This document shows positions 7,390 through 16,246 of a stretch of DNA of 64,000 bases, one piece after another. The DNA is from Pseudomonas fluorescens (GTDB taxonomy: Bacteria; Pseudomonadota; Gammaproteobacteria; Pseudomonadales; Pseudomonadaceae), in contig NZ_LVEJ01000010.1 in assembly GCF_001648775.1 (NCBI RefSeq), positions 1 through 64,000 on the forward strand, in the 5' to 3' direction. Numbering within the stretch: position 1 is the first letter of the stretch; each line of letters begins with the position of its first letter. The position numbers and the translations under genes are program-made. The notes beneath the pieces are model-generated. The model was given only the letters and a program-made list of their open reading frames with translations, was not told where the DNA came from and did no database searches.

Positions 7390-9036
7390 ATGCGCGTACT
7401 GGTCAAAAATCCCTCGGACGATTTCCGCGTCAAGGCCTACGCCGGCACCAACGGCGTACTGCTGGCGATGGACCTCGCCGAGTCCCGTCGCCAGGGTCTA
7501 CTCGGCTTCGCCATCGAAAAGCAGCAGGGCGCCAAACCCTGGTTGTTCCTGTTCAACAGCCTGACCTTCCCCGGTAAAACCCACACATTTGCGCAATTTC
7601 ATGCCACGCCAAGCGATAAAGCCCCGCTGCAGAAATTTCGCTGGGCCGATTACGCGGCCAATCCGGGGATGACGATTCACTACCGCGTGCACTTGGCGTA
7701 CGGCACGCCGGATGCGCCGGTACTGGGCGAGGCGCTGGAGCTGACCATCACCTGCGACGATGGTCACCCCTGCGATCAAAGCGTGATTTTCAATCGCGCC
7801 GTTGCCGCCAGTCAGGCGTTTCAGCGCAAGTTTCCCGACCTCGACGCACAGATCAGCGCCAACAAAAACATGCCCATCGAAGCCTGGCCCGATGCCGCGC
7901 GACAGTGGCTGGAAAACGGTTTGCTTGGGCGTCTGCTGGGGTTTATCGAGCGCGCGGTCGATGCTCAGTGGGCGCTGGACATCGCGATTTACGAGTATCA
8001 GTTGCAGGTCATCGTCGACGCGGTCGATGCCGCGTTTGCGCGGGGGGTGCAGGTGCGCGTGCTGTATCACGCCCGGCCGGATGACGAAGACACCACCATC
8101 AATGAGGCGAGCCTGGCGAAACTGCCGGCGACCAGCAAGCTCGGGCGGGTCACCCACAACATTTTCCACAACAAATTCATTGTCCTCAGTCGTGTCGGCG
8201 AGGGCGGTCAGCGCACGCCGCAAGCGGTCCTGTGCGGCAGCACCAATTTCACCGCCAACGGCGTCTATCGTCAGGCCAACGTGGTGCATGTACTTGATGA
8301 CGCGGCGGTCAGCGCGAGTTATCTGCGCACCTTCGAAGAGGTCTGGGCCACGCCTGCCGACGTCGGCGCCACGCGTGACTGGATCACCGCGCACAACCCG
8401 ATGGACGCCACACAGCCGCTGTTTGCCGGGTTCTCGCCGCGCACCGGCGGCGCCGATCTGCGTGAGTTCGTCGAGATCATCGAGGCGGCGCAGAAGGACG
8501 TGCTATTCGTCACTGCGTTCGCCTTGCCGGACAGCATCCTCAACGCACTGTTGGGCCAGCCGCACGACGACATCCTGCGTTATGGCCTGCAGAACACCGC
8601 CAGCCGCATCACCGGGTTTCACGCCGACCGCAGCGCCGAATTCGCCGCCACAGCGTTGCTCAACACCGGCCTGGAAGGCTGGCTGCGCGAGAACATGAAG
8701 GGCCAGAAGGGCAACTTGCTGGTGCACACCAAAGCGGTGGTCACCGACTTCACCACAGATGCGCCGACGATCATCAGCGGCAGCCACAACCTCAGCGCTT
8801 CAGCGAGCAATGGCAACGACGAAAACTACCTGATCATTCGCGGCGACACCGCTCTGGCGGATCGTTACGGCCTCGAACTGTTGCGGTTTTACGAGCATTA
8901 CCGCTTTCGCTATTTCGCGAAGAAACTGGCGTTGAAGCAGGTGAGTCCGTTGGCCGTGGATGACAGCTGGACCAACGATTACTACCTCGAAGGCGATTTG
9001 CGTCAGTTATCTCGGTTGCGCTTTGCCGGCCGCTGA
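7390..9036 (+). CDS. Phospholipase D-like domain protein
   Basis: A 548-residue protein with two PLD-type half-sites. The first is HNKFIVLS followed by GSTNFTANG (near residues 258-290), and the second is HTKAVVTDF followed by GSHNLSASASNGNDEN (near 444-475). HxK plus the downstream GS-N motif is the paired signature of PLD hydrolases and nucleases. No signal peptide or membrane segment is apparent; the N-terminus is a separate beta-rich region. A good RBS (AAGGAG) precedes the ATG. It stands alone between REPINs and no partner gene suggests the substrate. Possible roles are phospholipid cleavage or nucleic-acid cleavage; the sequence does not decide between them. Confidence 0.85.
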   Translation: MRVLVKNPSDDFRVKAYAGTNGVLLAMDLAESRRQGLLGFAIEKQQGAKPWLFLFNSLTFPGKTHTFAQFHATPSDKAPLQKFRWADYAANPGMTIHYRVHLAYGTPDAPVLGEALELTITCDDGHPCDQSVIFNRAVAASQAFQRKFPDLDAQISANKNMPIEAWPDAARQWLENGLLGRLLGFIERAVDAQWALDIAIYEYQLQVIVDAVDAAFARGVQVRVLYHARPDDEDTTINEASLAKLPATSKLGRVTHNIFHNKFIVLSRVGEGGQRTPQAVLCGSTNFTANGVYRQANVVHVLDDAAVSASYLRTFEEVWATPADVGATRDWITAHNPMDATQPLFAGFSPRTGGADLREFVEIIEAAQKDVLFVTAFALPDSILNALLGQPHDDILRYGLQNTASRITGFHADRSAEFAATALLNTGLEGWLRENMKGQKGNLLVHTKAVVTDFTTDAPTIISGSHNLSASASNGNDENYLIIRGDTALADRYGLELLRFYEHYRFRYFAKKLALKQVSPLAVDDSWTNDYYLEGDLRQLSRLRFAGR

Positions 9037-9345
9037 TAGCGCGGTGGAACAACTCCTTCAGCGGCTATTCGGTGCGTTTTACAGATTTTGAAATGATTTG
9101 CCGCTGTAGGAAATGTTCCCAAAGCCTGTACGCTCCAAGGCCATTTTTCATTCAGGATTTGCATGAACACCCTCTCGGAGCCTCCCAGTTTCAGCTTCCC
9201 CTCGCGCCATGGCGCGGTCTTGACGCACTCGCAACATCCAGTTTTTCGACTCCCGACTATCGTTGATAACGCGGCTTCAGAGCCTTCGCGTTGCACTTTG
9301 CCGTGTCCGGCAGCCTGAATTCACTGAGAGAGATCGAGACGTTTT
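9037..9345. other. 309-base gap upstream of the TerC/CBS gene
   Basis: There is no convincing gene. A 51-codon forward ORF (9163-9318, starting MNTLSEPPSFSF) has an AGGA six bases before its ATG and could be a leader ORF, but it has no recognisable content. I looked for a yybP-ykoY (manganese) riboswitch, often found upstream of TerC-family genes, and did not find its conserved core. The start of the downstream gene and its promoter must lie here. Confidence 0.3.
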
Positions 9346-10902
9346 ATGGAATGGTTAGCGGATCCCACAGCCTGGTTGGGCTTGTTGACATTGATCGTGC
9401 TGGAACTGGTGCTGGGTATCGACAACCTGGTGTTCATCGCCATTCTCGCGGACAAGTTGCCGCCGCATCAGCGTGACCGTGCGCGGATCATCGGCCTGTC
9501 GTTGGCGCTGATCATGCGTCTGGGCCTGTTGGCGAGTATTTCCTGGCTGGTGACCCTCACGCAGCCGTTGTTCGAGGTGTTCGACAAGAGCTTCTCCGGC
9601 CGAGACCTGATCATGCTGTTCGGTGGTGTGTTCCTGTTGTTCAAGGCAACGATGGAGTTGCACGAACGACTGGAAGGCCACGTTGGCGAACGTTCGAGCA
9701 ACACGGCCTATGCGCTGTTCTGGCCGATCGTGGCGCAGATCGTGGTGCTCGATGCGGTGTTCTCGCTCGACGCGGTGATTACCGCCGTGGGCATGGTCGA
9801 TGAGCTGGCGGTGATGATGATCGCCGTGATCATCTCGATCGGTCTGATGATCGTCGCGAGCAAACCGTTGACGCGCTTCGTCAATGCGCACCCGACCGTG
9901 ATCATGCTGTGTCTGGGCTTCCTGATGATGATCGGTTTTGCCCTGACCGCTGAAGGCCTGGGTTTCCACATCCCGAAAGGTTATCTGTACGCCGCCATCG
10001 GTTTCTCGATTCTGATCGAGGTGTTCAACCAGATCGCCCGGGCGCGTCGCAAGCGTTCGATGCAAGGCTTGCGGCCGATGCGCGAGCGTACGGCGCACGC
10101 GGTCATGCGTTTGCTTGGTGGTCGTAAACTGGCCGTTGAAGAAGTCGGTGAAGAAATCTCTGACCTGCTCGACGATGGTGACGCGCCGAGCGCCGAGCTG
10201 TTCGACCGACGCGAACGGGTGATGATCAGCGGCGTGTTGCAACTGGCCGAGCGGCCGATCCGCCGTTTGATGACAGTACGCGCCGATGTCGACAGCATTG
10301 ATCTGGCTGACGACGCCGAAGCGATTCGCACCAAGCTGATGCATTCCTCTTACTCGCGCCTGCCGCTGATTCGCCACGGTGCGGTGGATGAGCCCTTGGG
10401 CTTCGTCCACAAGAAAGAACTGCTAAAAGAGTACCTCGCTGGCGTAGAGCCGAACCTCGAACACCTAGCGCGCAAGACGATCAACCTGCTCGACAGCTAT
10501 TCGATCCTCAATGCGCTGGAGCAGATGCGCGCGGCATCGACGCACATTGCCTTTGTGGTCAACGAATTCGGTGATTTCGTCGGCGTGCTGACGATGACCG
10601 ATATTCTTGAATCGATTGCCGGTGAATTGCCGGACGCCAGCGAAATCGAAGGCCCGGACGTGGTCGAGGCGCAGGGCGGGTTTATCGTCAGCGGTGCGTT
10701 GAACCTGGCGCGTGTGCGTCAGCGCACCGGGTTTGGCGCCGAGGCGACCGAGGACTATCAGACGGTGGCGGGACTGGTCATGAGCTTGCTCGACCGGCTG
10801 CCGATGAAGGGCGACCGTCTGGAGCATGCAGGCTGGCAGATGACAGTGGTAGCAGTTGAAGAGCGGCGTGTGACGCAGGTGCTGTTGGTTGCCGCCGCGT
10901 AG
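9346..10902 (+). CDS. TerC-family membrane protein with CBS and CorC domains (YoaE-like)
   Basis: A 518-residue inner-membrane protein. The N-terminal half (about 1-235) has seven or so hydrophobic helices with the TerC signatures [12 protein letters not shown] and [14 protein letters not shown], whose acidic residues lie in the membrane. It is followed by a CBS pair (about 300-420) and a CorC/HlyC-type C-terminal domain (about 430-515, ending in TQVLLVAAA). The same architecture and length occur in E. coli YoaE. TerC-like proteins are linked to metal (Mn) export, but the substrate here is unknown. No operon partner is present; a REPIN follows 33 bases downstream. Confidence 0.9.
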   Translation: MEWLADPTAWLGLLTLIVLELVLGIDNLVFIAILADKLPPHQRDRARIIGLSLALIMRLGLLASISWLVTLTQPLFEVFDKSFSGRDLIMLFGGVFLLFKATMELHERLEGHVGERSSNTAYALFWPIVAQIVVLDAVFSLDAVITAVGMVDELAVMMIAVIISIGLMIVASKPLTRFVNAHPTVIMLCLGFLMMIGFALTAEGLGFHIPKGYLYAAIGFSILIEVFNQIARARRKRSMQGLRPMRERTAHAVMRLLGGRKLAVEEVGEEISDLLDDGDAPSAELFDRRERVMISGVLQLAERPIRRLMTVRADVDSIDLADDAEAIRTKLMHSSYSRLPLIRHGAVDEPLGFVHKKELLKEYLAGVEPNLEHLARKTINLLDSYSILNALEQMRAASTHIAFVVNEFGDFVGVLTMTDILESIAGELPDASEIEGPDVVEAQGGFIVSGALNLARVRQRTGFGAEATEDYQTVAGLVMSLLDRLPMKGDRLEHAGWQMTVVAVEERRVTQVLLVAAA

Positions 10903-10934
10903 CATTTGAGTTGTCGGTCGGCTGTACTGGCCTA

Positions 10935-10999
10935 TTCGCGAGCAGGCTCGCTCCCACATTGGAACGCGTTTCAAGGGTGGGAGCGAGCCTGCTCGCGAA
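10935..10999. repeat. REPIN
   Basis: Inverted REP arms at 10935-10958 and 10977-10999 with a spacer of about 18 bases. It lies in the convergent gap between the TerC/CBS gene and the thioredoxin-like gene. Confidence 0.92.
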
Positions 11000-11079
11000 T
11001 ACGATTTATCGTGCACCGCGGTATTCACGGATGGAAGGTGTGGCGATCCTTGCCGGTATGCTTTGGCTCATACAACGCC

Positions 11080-11517
11080 TCATCTGCGATACAGACTCCG
11101 CAGGCGGGCATGCGGGACAGTGTGCAGAGTTCGAAGTATCCGGCGTAACCAAGGCAGGTCATGCGGCCGTTTGCGAGGTGCAGTTGCCGCTTTGGTCCTG
11201 CCAATGTGCTCGGCAAAATCCCGTGCGAGCGTTTCCTCAGTGCCGATGCCTTTGAGCTTCTTCACCAGTTTGCCGTTCTTGTAAAACAGCACGGTGGGCG
11301 TCCCCGTGACCAGTGGATGACGCGGCGACTCGCCGGTATTGAGCATGTAGATATTGGCGCGATGCCGATACGGCTCGGCCGTCTGACGAAAGATCGGCCC
11401 GGCCCACTCGCAGGCGGGGCAGTGTTCGTTGGCGAAGTAGAGGATCACCGGGCGCCAGGTTTTCAGGGCTTTGCGGTAGGTGGGCGGCAAGGTAAAGAGG
11501 GGGATATTCGCGCTCAT
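11080..11517 (-). CDS. Thioredoxin-like protein with CPAC active site
   Basis: A 145-residue thioredoxin-fold protein. The N-terminal strand VILYFANEHCPACEWAGP carries the CxxC (CPAC) dithiol, and the cis-proline segment is GTPTVLFYKNGKLVKKLKG. A basic C-terminal tail of about 35 residues is beyond the usual thioredoxin length and may be a separate tail. There is no signal peptide, so it is predicted cytoplasmic. A GACAGG-type RBS precedes the ATG. CPAC rather than CGPC suggests a specialised reductase or disulfide role; the partner is unknown. Confidence 0.8.
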   Translation of the reverse strand: MSANIPLFTLPPTYRKALKTWRPVILYFANEHCPACEWAGPIFRQTAEPYRHRANIYMLNTGESPRHPLVTGTPTVLFYKNGKLVKKLKGIGTEETLARDFAEHIGRTKAATAPRKRPHDLPWLRRILRTLHTVPHARLRSLYRR

Positions 11518-11852
11518 GAGCCTGTCCTTTCGGCCGTCGTTGAATCCGATGACGGTAAACCCGCCTGATCCCTGCGCCTACTGTCAGAGTTGACAGGTGT
11601 AATGCGCGTCGTTTTGTGTCAGGCGCCCCGAAACGTGGCGCGAATACCCCACGTGTGTAGCCAACGGTAGCGTGTCTTCAAGGGGGCTTTCGTAACAGCG
11701 CCTCTGTGCTTTTTTGCATCTCTTTGATTTCGTAAACATTTCGCTTCGCCGCAGATTCTCATCCAGTCCTGTGGCACACTTTCTGCTGTCTATTCCGTAG
11801 TAACAAACCGAGTTCCGGTATAGCGGAATAAACAGCCTCTGGAGTGCTTGCC
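11518..11852. other. Divergent intergenic region, promoter region of the ABC operon
   Basis: The gap between the divergent thioredoxin-like gene and the ABC transporter operon holds no ORF of note. It contains T-rich stretches (for example CTTTTTTGCATC near 11708-11719) but no clear sigma-54 pair. Promoters for both directions should lie here, possibly under control of the IclR protein encoded at 15443. Confidence 0.3.
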
Positions 11853-12701
11853 ATGCATCGCCGACCTTCCTTGTTCAAAGCGTGTGTTTTTGTTCTCGCG
11901 GCTTCGTCCGCTGTCATGGGCATGGCCCAGGCAGCCGACAGCAAGCTCGACAGTGTGCTGGCCCGTGGCAAATTGATTGTCGGTACTGGCAGTACCAATG
12001 CGCCGTGGCACTTTCAGGGCGCGGACGGCAAGTTGCAGGGGTTTGATATCGACATTGCGCGGATCGTCGCCAAAGGTCTGTTCAACGACCCGAGCAAGGT
12101 CGAGTTCGTGGTGCAGTCGTCCGATGCGCGGATCCCCAATCTGCTCACCGACAAAGTCGACATGAGCTGCCAGTTCATCACCGTGACCGCCAGCCGTGCG
12201 CAGCAAGTGGCGTTCACGCTGCCGTACTACCGCGAAGGCGTTGGCCTGCTGCTGCCGAACAACAGCAAGTACAAGGAAATCGAAGACCTGCAAGCCGCTG
12301 GCGACAGCGTCACTGTGGCCGTGCTGCAAAACGTCTATGCCGAAGAACTGGTGCATCAGGCACTACCGAAAGCCAAGGTCGATCAGTACGACAGCGTTGA
12401 CCTGATGTACCAGGCGGTGAACTCCGGCCGTGCCGATGCTGCTGCCACCGACCAGTCCTCGGTCAAATACCTGATGGTGCAGAATCCTGGCCGCTATCGC
12501 AGCCCGACCTATGCGTGGAGCCCGCAAACCTACGCGTGCGCGGTGAAACGCGGCGATCAGGACTGGCTGAACTTCGTCAACACCGCGCTGCATGAAGCCA
12601 TGACCGGCGTTGAATTCCCGACTTACGCAGCATCGTTCAAGCAATGGTTCGGTGTAGATCTGCCTTCGCCAGCAATTGGTTTCCCAGTCGAATTCAAATG
12701 A
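11853..12701 (+). CDS. Polar amino acid-type ABC transporter substrate-binding protein
   Basis: A 282-residue periplasmic binding protein (family 3). The signal peptide runs to about residue 27 and ends AQA before ADSKLDSVL. Typical blocks follow: KLIVGTGSTNAPWHF, LQGFDIDIARIVAK, VDMSCQFITVTASRAQQVAF and the DAAATDQ hinge region. The ATG at 11853 is chosen for its GGAG at 11841-11844; an in-frame GTG at 11844 overlaps that RBS. Two permeases and an ATPase follow. Family members bind amino acids, but the neighbouring deaminase and KDG-type kinase suggest an amino-sugar acid as ligand. Confidence 0.9.
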   Translation: MHRRPSLFKACVFVLAASSAVMGMAQAADSKLDSVLARGKLIVGTGSTNAPWHFQGADGKLQGFDIDIARIVAKGLFNDPSKVEFVVQSSDARIPNLLTDKVDMSCQFITVTASRAQQVAFTLPYYREGVGLLLPNNSKYKEIEDLQAAGDSVTVAVLQNVYAEELVHQALPKAKVDQYDSVDLMYQAVNSGRADAAATDQSSVKYLMVQNPGRYRSPTYAWSPQTYACAVKRGDQDWLNFVNTALHEAMTGVEFPTYAASFKQWFGVDLPSPAIGFPVEFK

Positions 12702-12752
12702 TCCCGTGAGAGTGGGGCGATTTACTTCGCCCCGCTCAAGGTACTGCTGACC

Positions 12753-13415
12753 ATGAACTATCAGTTGAACTTTGCCGCCGTGTGGCGCGATTTCGACACC
12801 TTGCTGGCGGGGCTCGGTCTGGGCCTTGAACTGGCCTTGGTGTCGATCGCCATCGGCTGCGTGATCGGCCTGCTGATGGCGTTTGCCTTGCTGTCAAAGC
12901 ATCGCGCCTTGCGGGTGCTGGCTTCGGTGTACGTCACGGTGGTGCGTAACACGCCGATTCTGGTGTTGATTCTGTTGATCTACTTTGCCTTGCCGAGCTT
13001 GGGAATCCGTCTGGATAAGATCCCGTCGTTCATCATCACCCTGTCGTTGTATGCCGGGGCGTACCTGACCGAAGTGTTCCGCGGTGGTTTGCTGAGTATC
13101 CCCAAAGGGCAGCGCGAAGCCGGGCTGGCCATCGGTCTCGGCGAATGGCAGGTCAAGGCCTACGTCACGGTGCCGGTGATGCTGCGCAACGTCTTGCCGG
13201 CACTGTCCAATAACTTCATTTCGCTGTTCAAGGACACTTCGCTGGCCGCTGCGATTGCGGTGCCGGAGCTGACCTATTACGCGCGCAAGATCAACGTCGA
13301 AAGCTACCGGGTGATCGAAACCTGGCTGGTGACCACGGCGTTGTATGTCGCGGCCTGCTACCTCATTGCCATGCTGCTGCGATACCTCGAGCAGCGTCTG
13401 GCAATCCGCCGATAG
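12753..13415 (+). CDS. Amino acid-type ABC transporter permease 1
   Basis: A 220-residue HisM/GlnP-type permease with about five membrane segments. The cytoplasmic EAA loop reads GQREAGLAIGLGEWQ (near 118-132), which contacts the ATPase. The motif TVVRNTPILVLILLIYFALP is characteristic of the family. It follows the binding-protein gene by 51 bases and precedes permease 2 by 9 bases. The two permeases probably form a heterodimer. Confidence 0.92.
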   Translation: MNYQLNFAAVWRDFDTLLAGLGLGLELALVSIAIGCVIGLLMAFALLSKHRALRVLASVYVTVVRNTPILVLILLIYFALPSLGIRLDKIPSFIITLSLYAGAYLTEVFRGGLLSIPKGQREAGLAIGLGEWQVKAYVTVPVMLRNVLPALSNNFISLFKDTSLAAAIAVPELTYYARKINVESYRVIETWLVTTALYVAACYLIAMLLRYLEQRLAIRR

Positions 13416-13424
13416 GAGGCTGCG

Positions 13425-14087
13425 ATGTACGAATCACCCAGTTGGTTACATGAGTTGTGGGTCGCGCGCGAACCGCTTTGGCAGGGCTTTTTGACCAGCG
13501 TGCAGGTATCGGCGCTGGCCATTGTGCTCGGCACGATGCTCGGCGTGGTTGCCGGTCTGGTGCTGACTTACGGCAAGTTCTGGATGCGCGCACCGTTCCG
13601 TTTCTATGTTGATCTGATTCGCGGCACGCCGGTGTTTGTGCTGGTGCTCGCTTGCTTCTATATGGCGCCGGCGCTCGGTTGGCAGATCAGTGCGTTTCAG
13701 GCCGGCGCGTTGGGCCTGACGCTGTTTTGCGGTTCTCACGTTGCCGAGATTGTGCGGGGTGCGCTGCAAGCATTGCCGCGCGGGCAGATGGAAGCGAGCC
13801 AGGCCATCGGCCTGACGTTTTACCAATCGCTCGGCTACGTGCTGTTGCCTCAGGCCTTGCGGCAGATCCTGCCAACCTGGGTCAACTCGTCCACCGAAAT
13901 CGTCAAGGCCTCGACCTTGCTCTCGGTGATCGGCGTGGCCGAATTGCTGCTCAGTACCCAACAGATCATCGCCCGGAACTTCATGACCCTGCAGTTCTAT
14001 CTGTTCGCCGGTTTTCTGTTCTTCGTCATCAACTACGGCATCGAATTACTCGGCCGGCACATTGAAAAGCGGGTGGCCTTGCCATGA
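13425..14087 (+). CDS. Amino acid-type ABC transporter permease 2
   Basis: A 220-residue second HisM/GlnP-type permease. The family motifs are [20 protein letters not shown] and the EAA loop [16 protein letters not shown]. An AGGAGG just before the ATG (13414-13419) is a strong RBS. The ATPase gene starts inside its last codons (overlap ATGA at 14084-14087), showing translational coupling. Confidence 0.92.
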   Translation: MYESPSWLHELWVAREPLWQGFLTSVQVSALAIVLGTMLGVVAGLVLTYGKFWMRAPFRFYVDLIRGTPVFVLVLACFYMAPALGWQISAFQAGALGLTLFCGSHVAEIVRGALQALPRGQMEASQAIGLTFYQSLGYVLLPQALRQILPTWVNSSTEIVKASTLLSVIGVAELLLSTQQIIARNFMTLQFYLFAGFLFFVINYGIELLGRHIEKRVALP

Positions 14088-14875
14088 CTCAAACTCACGT
14101 TTCCCCACAGAATCAGGCGTTGCTGGACATTCGCGGCCTGCATAAACAGTACGGCGCGGTCGAGGTACTCAAAGGTGTCGATCTGAGCATGCAGCGCGGC
14201 AACGTGGTCACGCTGATCGGCTCCAGCGGTTCGGGTAAAACCACATTGCTGCGTTGCGTGAACATGCTTGAGGAATTCCAGGGTGGGCAGATCCTGCTCG
14301 ACGGCGAATCCATCGGCTATGACGAAACCAACGGCAAACGCATCAGACACGCGGAAAAGGTCATCGCCCGGCATCGTGCGATGACCGGCATGGCGTTCCA
14401 GCAATTCAACCTGTTCCCGCATCTGACCGCGTTGCAGAACGTCACCCTGGGCTTGCTCAAGGTGAAGAAAATGCACAAGGACGAAGCCGTGGTGCTCGCC
14501 GAAAAATGGCTCGAGCGCGTTGGCCTGCTGGAACGGCGCAATCACTTTCCCGGTCAGTTGTCCGGCGGTCAGCAACAGCGCGTGGCCATTGCCCGAGCGA
14601 TTGCGATGAACCCGAGTTTGATGCTGTTCGATGAGGTCACCTCGGCCCTCGACCCGGAACTGGTTGGCGAAGTGCTCAACGTGATCAAGGGGTTGGCCGA
14701 AGACGGCATGACCATGTTGCTGGTAACCCACGAAATGCGTTTCGCCTTCGAGGTTTCGGACAAGATCGTCTTCATGAATCAGGGGCGGATCGAAGAGCAG
14801 GGGCCTCCCAAGGAGCTGTTCGAACGCCCGCAATCACCGCGTCTGGCTGAGTTTCTCAAGAACACGCGGTTTTAA
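14084..14875 (+). CDS. Amino acid-type ABC transporter ATP-binding protein
   Basis: A 263-residue ATPase of the GlnQ/HisP type. Walker [10 protein letters not shown] is near residues 46-54, the Q-loop is [13 protein letters not shown], the signature [14 protein letters not shown], Walker [15 protein letters not shown] and the H-loop VTHEM. It completes the importer with the upstream binding protein and two permeases. RidA follows after 30 bases, so co-transcription with the catabolic genes is likely. Confidence 0.94.
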   Translation: MTQTHVSPQNQALLDIRGLHKQYGAVEVLKGVDLSMQRGNVVTLIGSSGSGKTTLLRCVNMLEEFQGGQILLDGESIGYDETNGKRIRHAEKVIARHRAMTGMAFQQFNLFPHLTALQNVTLGLLKVKKMHKDEAVVLAEKWLERVGLLERRNHFPGQLSGGQQQRVAIARAIAMNPSLMLFDEVTSALDPELVGEVLNVIKGLAEDGMTMLLVTHEMRFAFEVSDKIVFMNQGRIEEQGPPKELFERPQSPRLAEFLKNTRF

Positions 14876-14905
14876 TTTTTCGTTTTGTCATCAGGAGAAG
14901 TACCC

Positions 14906-15295
14906 ATGAGCATTACTCGTTACGGCACCGGCAGCACCGCCGCTGGTGGCCAGCCCCGTCCCTTCGCTCGCGCCGTTGAAGCGGATGGCTGGCTGCATGT
15001 GTCCGGCCAGGTGCCGGCGGTGGATGGCGAGATCATTGTCGGCGGCATCGTCGAGCAGACCCACCAGACCATGAAGAACCTGATCGCGATTCTCGAAGAA
15101 GCCGGTTATGGCCTGGAAGACGTGGTGCGTGCTGGCGTGTGGCTGGACGATCCACGGGATTTCAGCAGTTTCAACAAGGTCTTCGGCGAGTACTTCAAGC
15201 CTGAACACGCACCGGCACGCGCCTGTGTGCAGGCGAGCATGATGGTTGATTGCAAGGTCGAGATCGATTGCATCGCCTACAAGAAAAAGGTCTGA
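14906..15295 (+). CDS. RidA family enamine/imine deaminase
   Basis: A 129-residue YjgF/YER057c/UK114 (RidA) protein. It has the family start YGTGSTAAGGQPRPFARAV, an internal LHVSGQVPAVDGEIIVGG strand and the C-terminal PEHAPARACVQA segment with the conserved substrate-binding Arg, followed by MMVDCKVEIDCIAY. RidA proteins hydrolyse reactive enamine/imine intermediates released by PLP dehydratases. The PLP deaminase at 16247 in the same locus is the obvious source of such intermediates. The start at 14906 is set by AGGAGAA at 14892-14898; the in-frame TTG at 14885 has no RBS. Confidence 0.92.
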   Translation: MSITRYGTGSTAAGGQPRPFARAVEADGWLHVSGQVPAVDGEIIVGGIVEQTHQTMKNLIAILEEAGYGLEDVVRAGVWLDDPRDFSSFNKVFGEYFKPEHAPARACVQASMMVDCKVEIDCIAYKKKV

Positions 15296-15311
15296 AATCT
15301 TTGCTGATTTC

Positions 15312-15376
15312 TTCGCGAGCAGGCTCGCTCCCACATTTGAAATGCAATCCCCTGTGGGAGCGAGCCTGCTCGCGAA
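15312..15376. repeat. REPIN
   Basis: Inverted REP arms (15312-15335 and 15353-15376) with central dinucleotides AG and CC. It sits between ridA and the IclR regulator gene. Confidence 0.93.
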
Positions 15377-15442
15377 AGCGGCCTACCAAGCGACGCAATA
15401 CTCTCGGTAAACTCCCGGCGACTTTGAATGGGAACCACTGAA

Positions 15443-16207
15443 ATGACCGAAGACACCATCAAACGCCGGGCCCGCGGTCTGGACCGGGCGTTCGATATCC
15501 TCGATTTCCTCAAGGAAATCGGCCAGCCGCTGCGCCCGAACGACATCGCCAACGGCATCGGCAGCCCGAAATCCACGGTCTACGAACTGGTCGCTTCGCT
15601 GCTGGAACGACGGATTCTGGAGCCGGTGGGCAAGGACGGTCACGTCTATCTCGGGCGGCAGTTGTACTTCCTCGGCCAGGCGCACCTGCGTCATTTCGAC
15701 CTCAGTCGCGAGGCCGATCACGCCTTGCAGGAAATCGTCAGCCAGACCCATGAAACCGCGCAGATGTGCCTGCTCAACGGGCGTAAATACACGGTGGCGT
15801 TGATGAAGGAGGGCGAGCGGCATTTCCGTATTTCCTCCGACATCGGTGAAAACGCGCCGATCCCGTGGACCGCCTCCGGACGCTTGCTGCTCGCGCATTT
15901 GAGCGATCAGCAAATCATCGATTTGATCGACGAGGACGATTACATCCTGCCGGATGGCGAACGCTTGCCGCTGGAGCTGTTCCTGGCGCAAATCCGCCAG
16001 GCCGGCATCGACGGATTTTTCTCCTTCGACAGCGTCGCCGACACCTTTACCCATTGCTTCGCCGCCCCGGTCAAAGACCCCGGCGGCGTGGCCATTTGCA
16101 CCCTGTGCATCGTCGCCCCACGGGCCGACGCGAAAAACAATTACAACGACTATCGCCGGGTTCTGATCGAGAGCGCCAACAGCCTCGCCCGGCGCATCAA
16201 CGAATAA
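15443..16207 (+). CDS. IclR family transcriptional regulator
   Basis: A 254-residue regulator with an N-terminal winged helix-turn-helix (about 8-70; DIANGIGSPKSTVYELVASLLERRILEPV) and a C-terminal IclR effector domain (about 75-250; ISSDIGENAPIPWTASGRLLLAHL and FAAPVKDPGGVAICTLCIVAP). IclR proteins typically sense small carboxylic or sugar acids and control adjacent catabolic genes. The ATG at 15443 has GGGAA nine bases upstream; an ATG at 15428 is also in frame but lacks an RBS. It is encoded between the transport/ridA genes and the deaminase/kinase genes, so it probably controls them. Confidence 0.9.
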   Translation: MTEDTIKRRARGLDRAFDILDFLKEIGQPLRPNDIANGIGSPKSTVYELVASLLERRILEPVGKDGHVYLGRQLYFLGQAHLRHFDLSREADHALQEIVSQTHETAQMCLLNGRKYTVALMKEGERHFRISSDIGENAPIPWTASGRLLLAHLSDQQIIDLIDEDDYILPDGERLPLELFLAQIRQAGIDGFFSFDSVADTFTHCFAAPVKDPGGVAICTLCIVAPRADAKNNYNDYRRVLIESANSLARRINE

Positions 16208-16246
16208 TCGCGGCTGCCTGCGGCCGTGAACACGAGGAGTTCGACC

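Noticed and set aside
9037-9345. Manganese (yybP-ykoY) riboswitch upstream of the TerC-family gene
   Set aside because: The conserved core of that riboswitch is not present in either orientation I checked by eye.
9355-10410. 351-codon minus-strand ORF opposite the TerC/CBS gene
   Set aside because: A His/Gln/Arg-rich antisense translation typical of shadow frames in GC-rich coding DNA.
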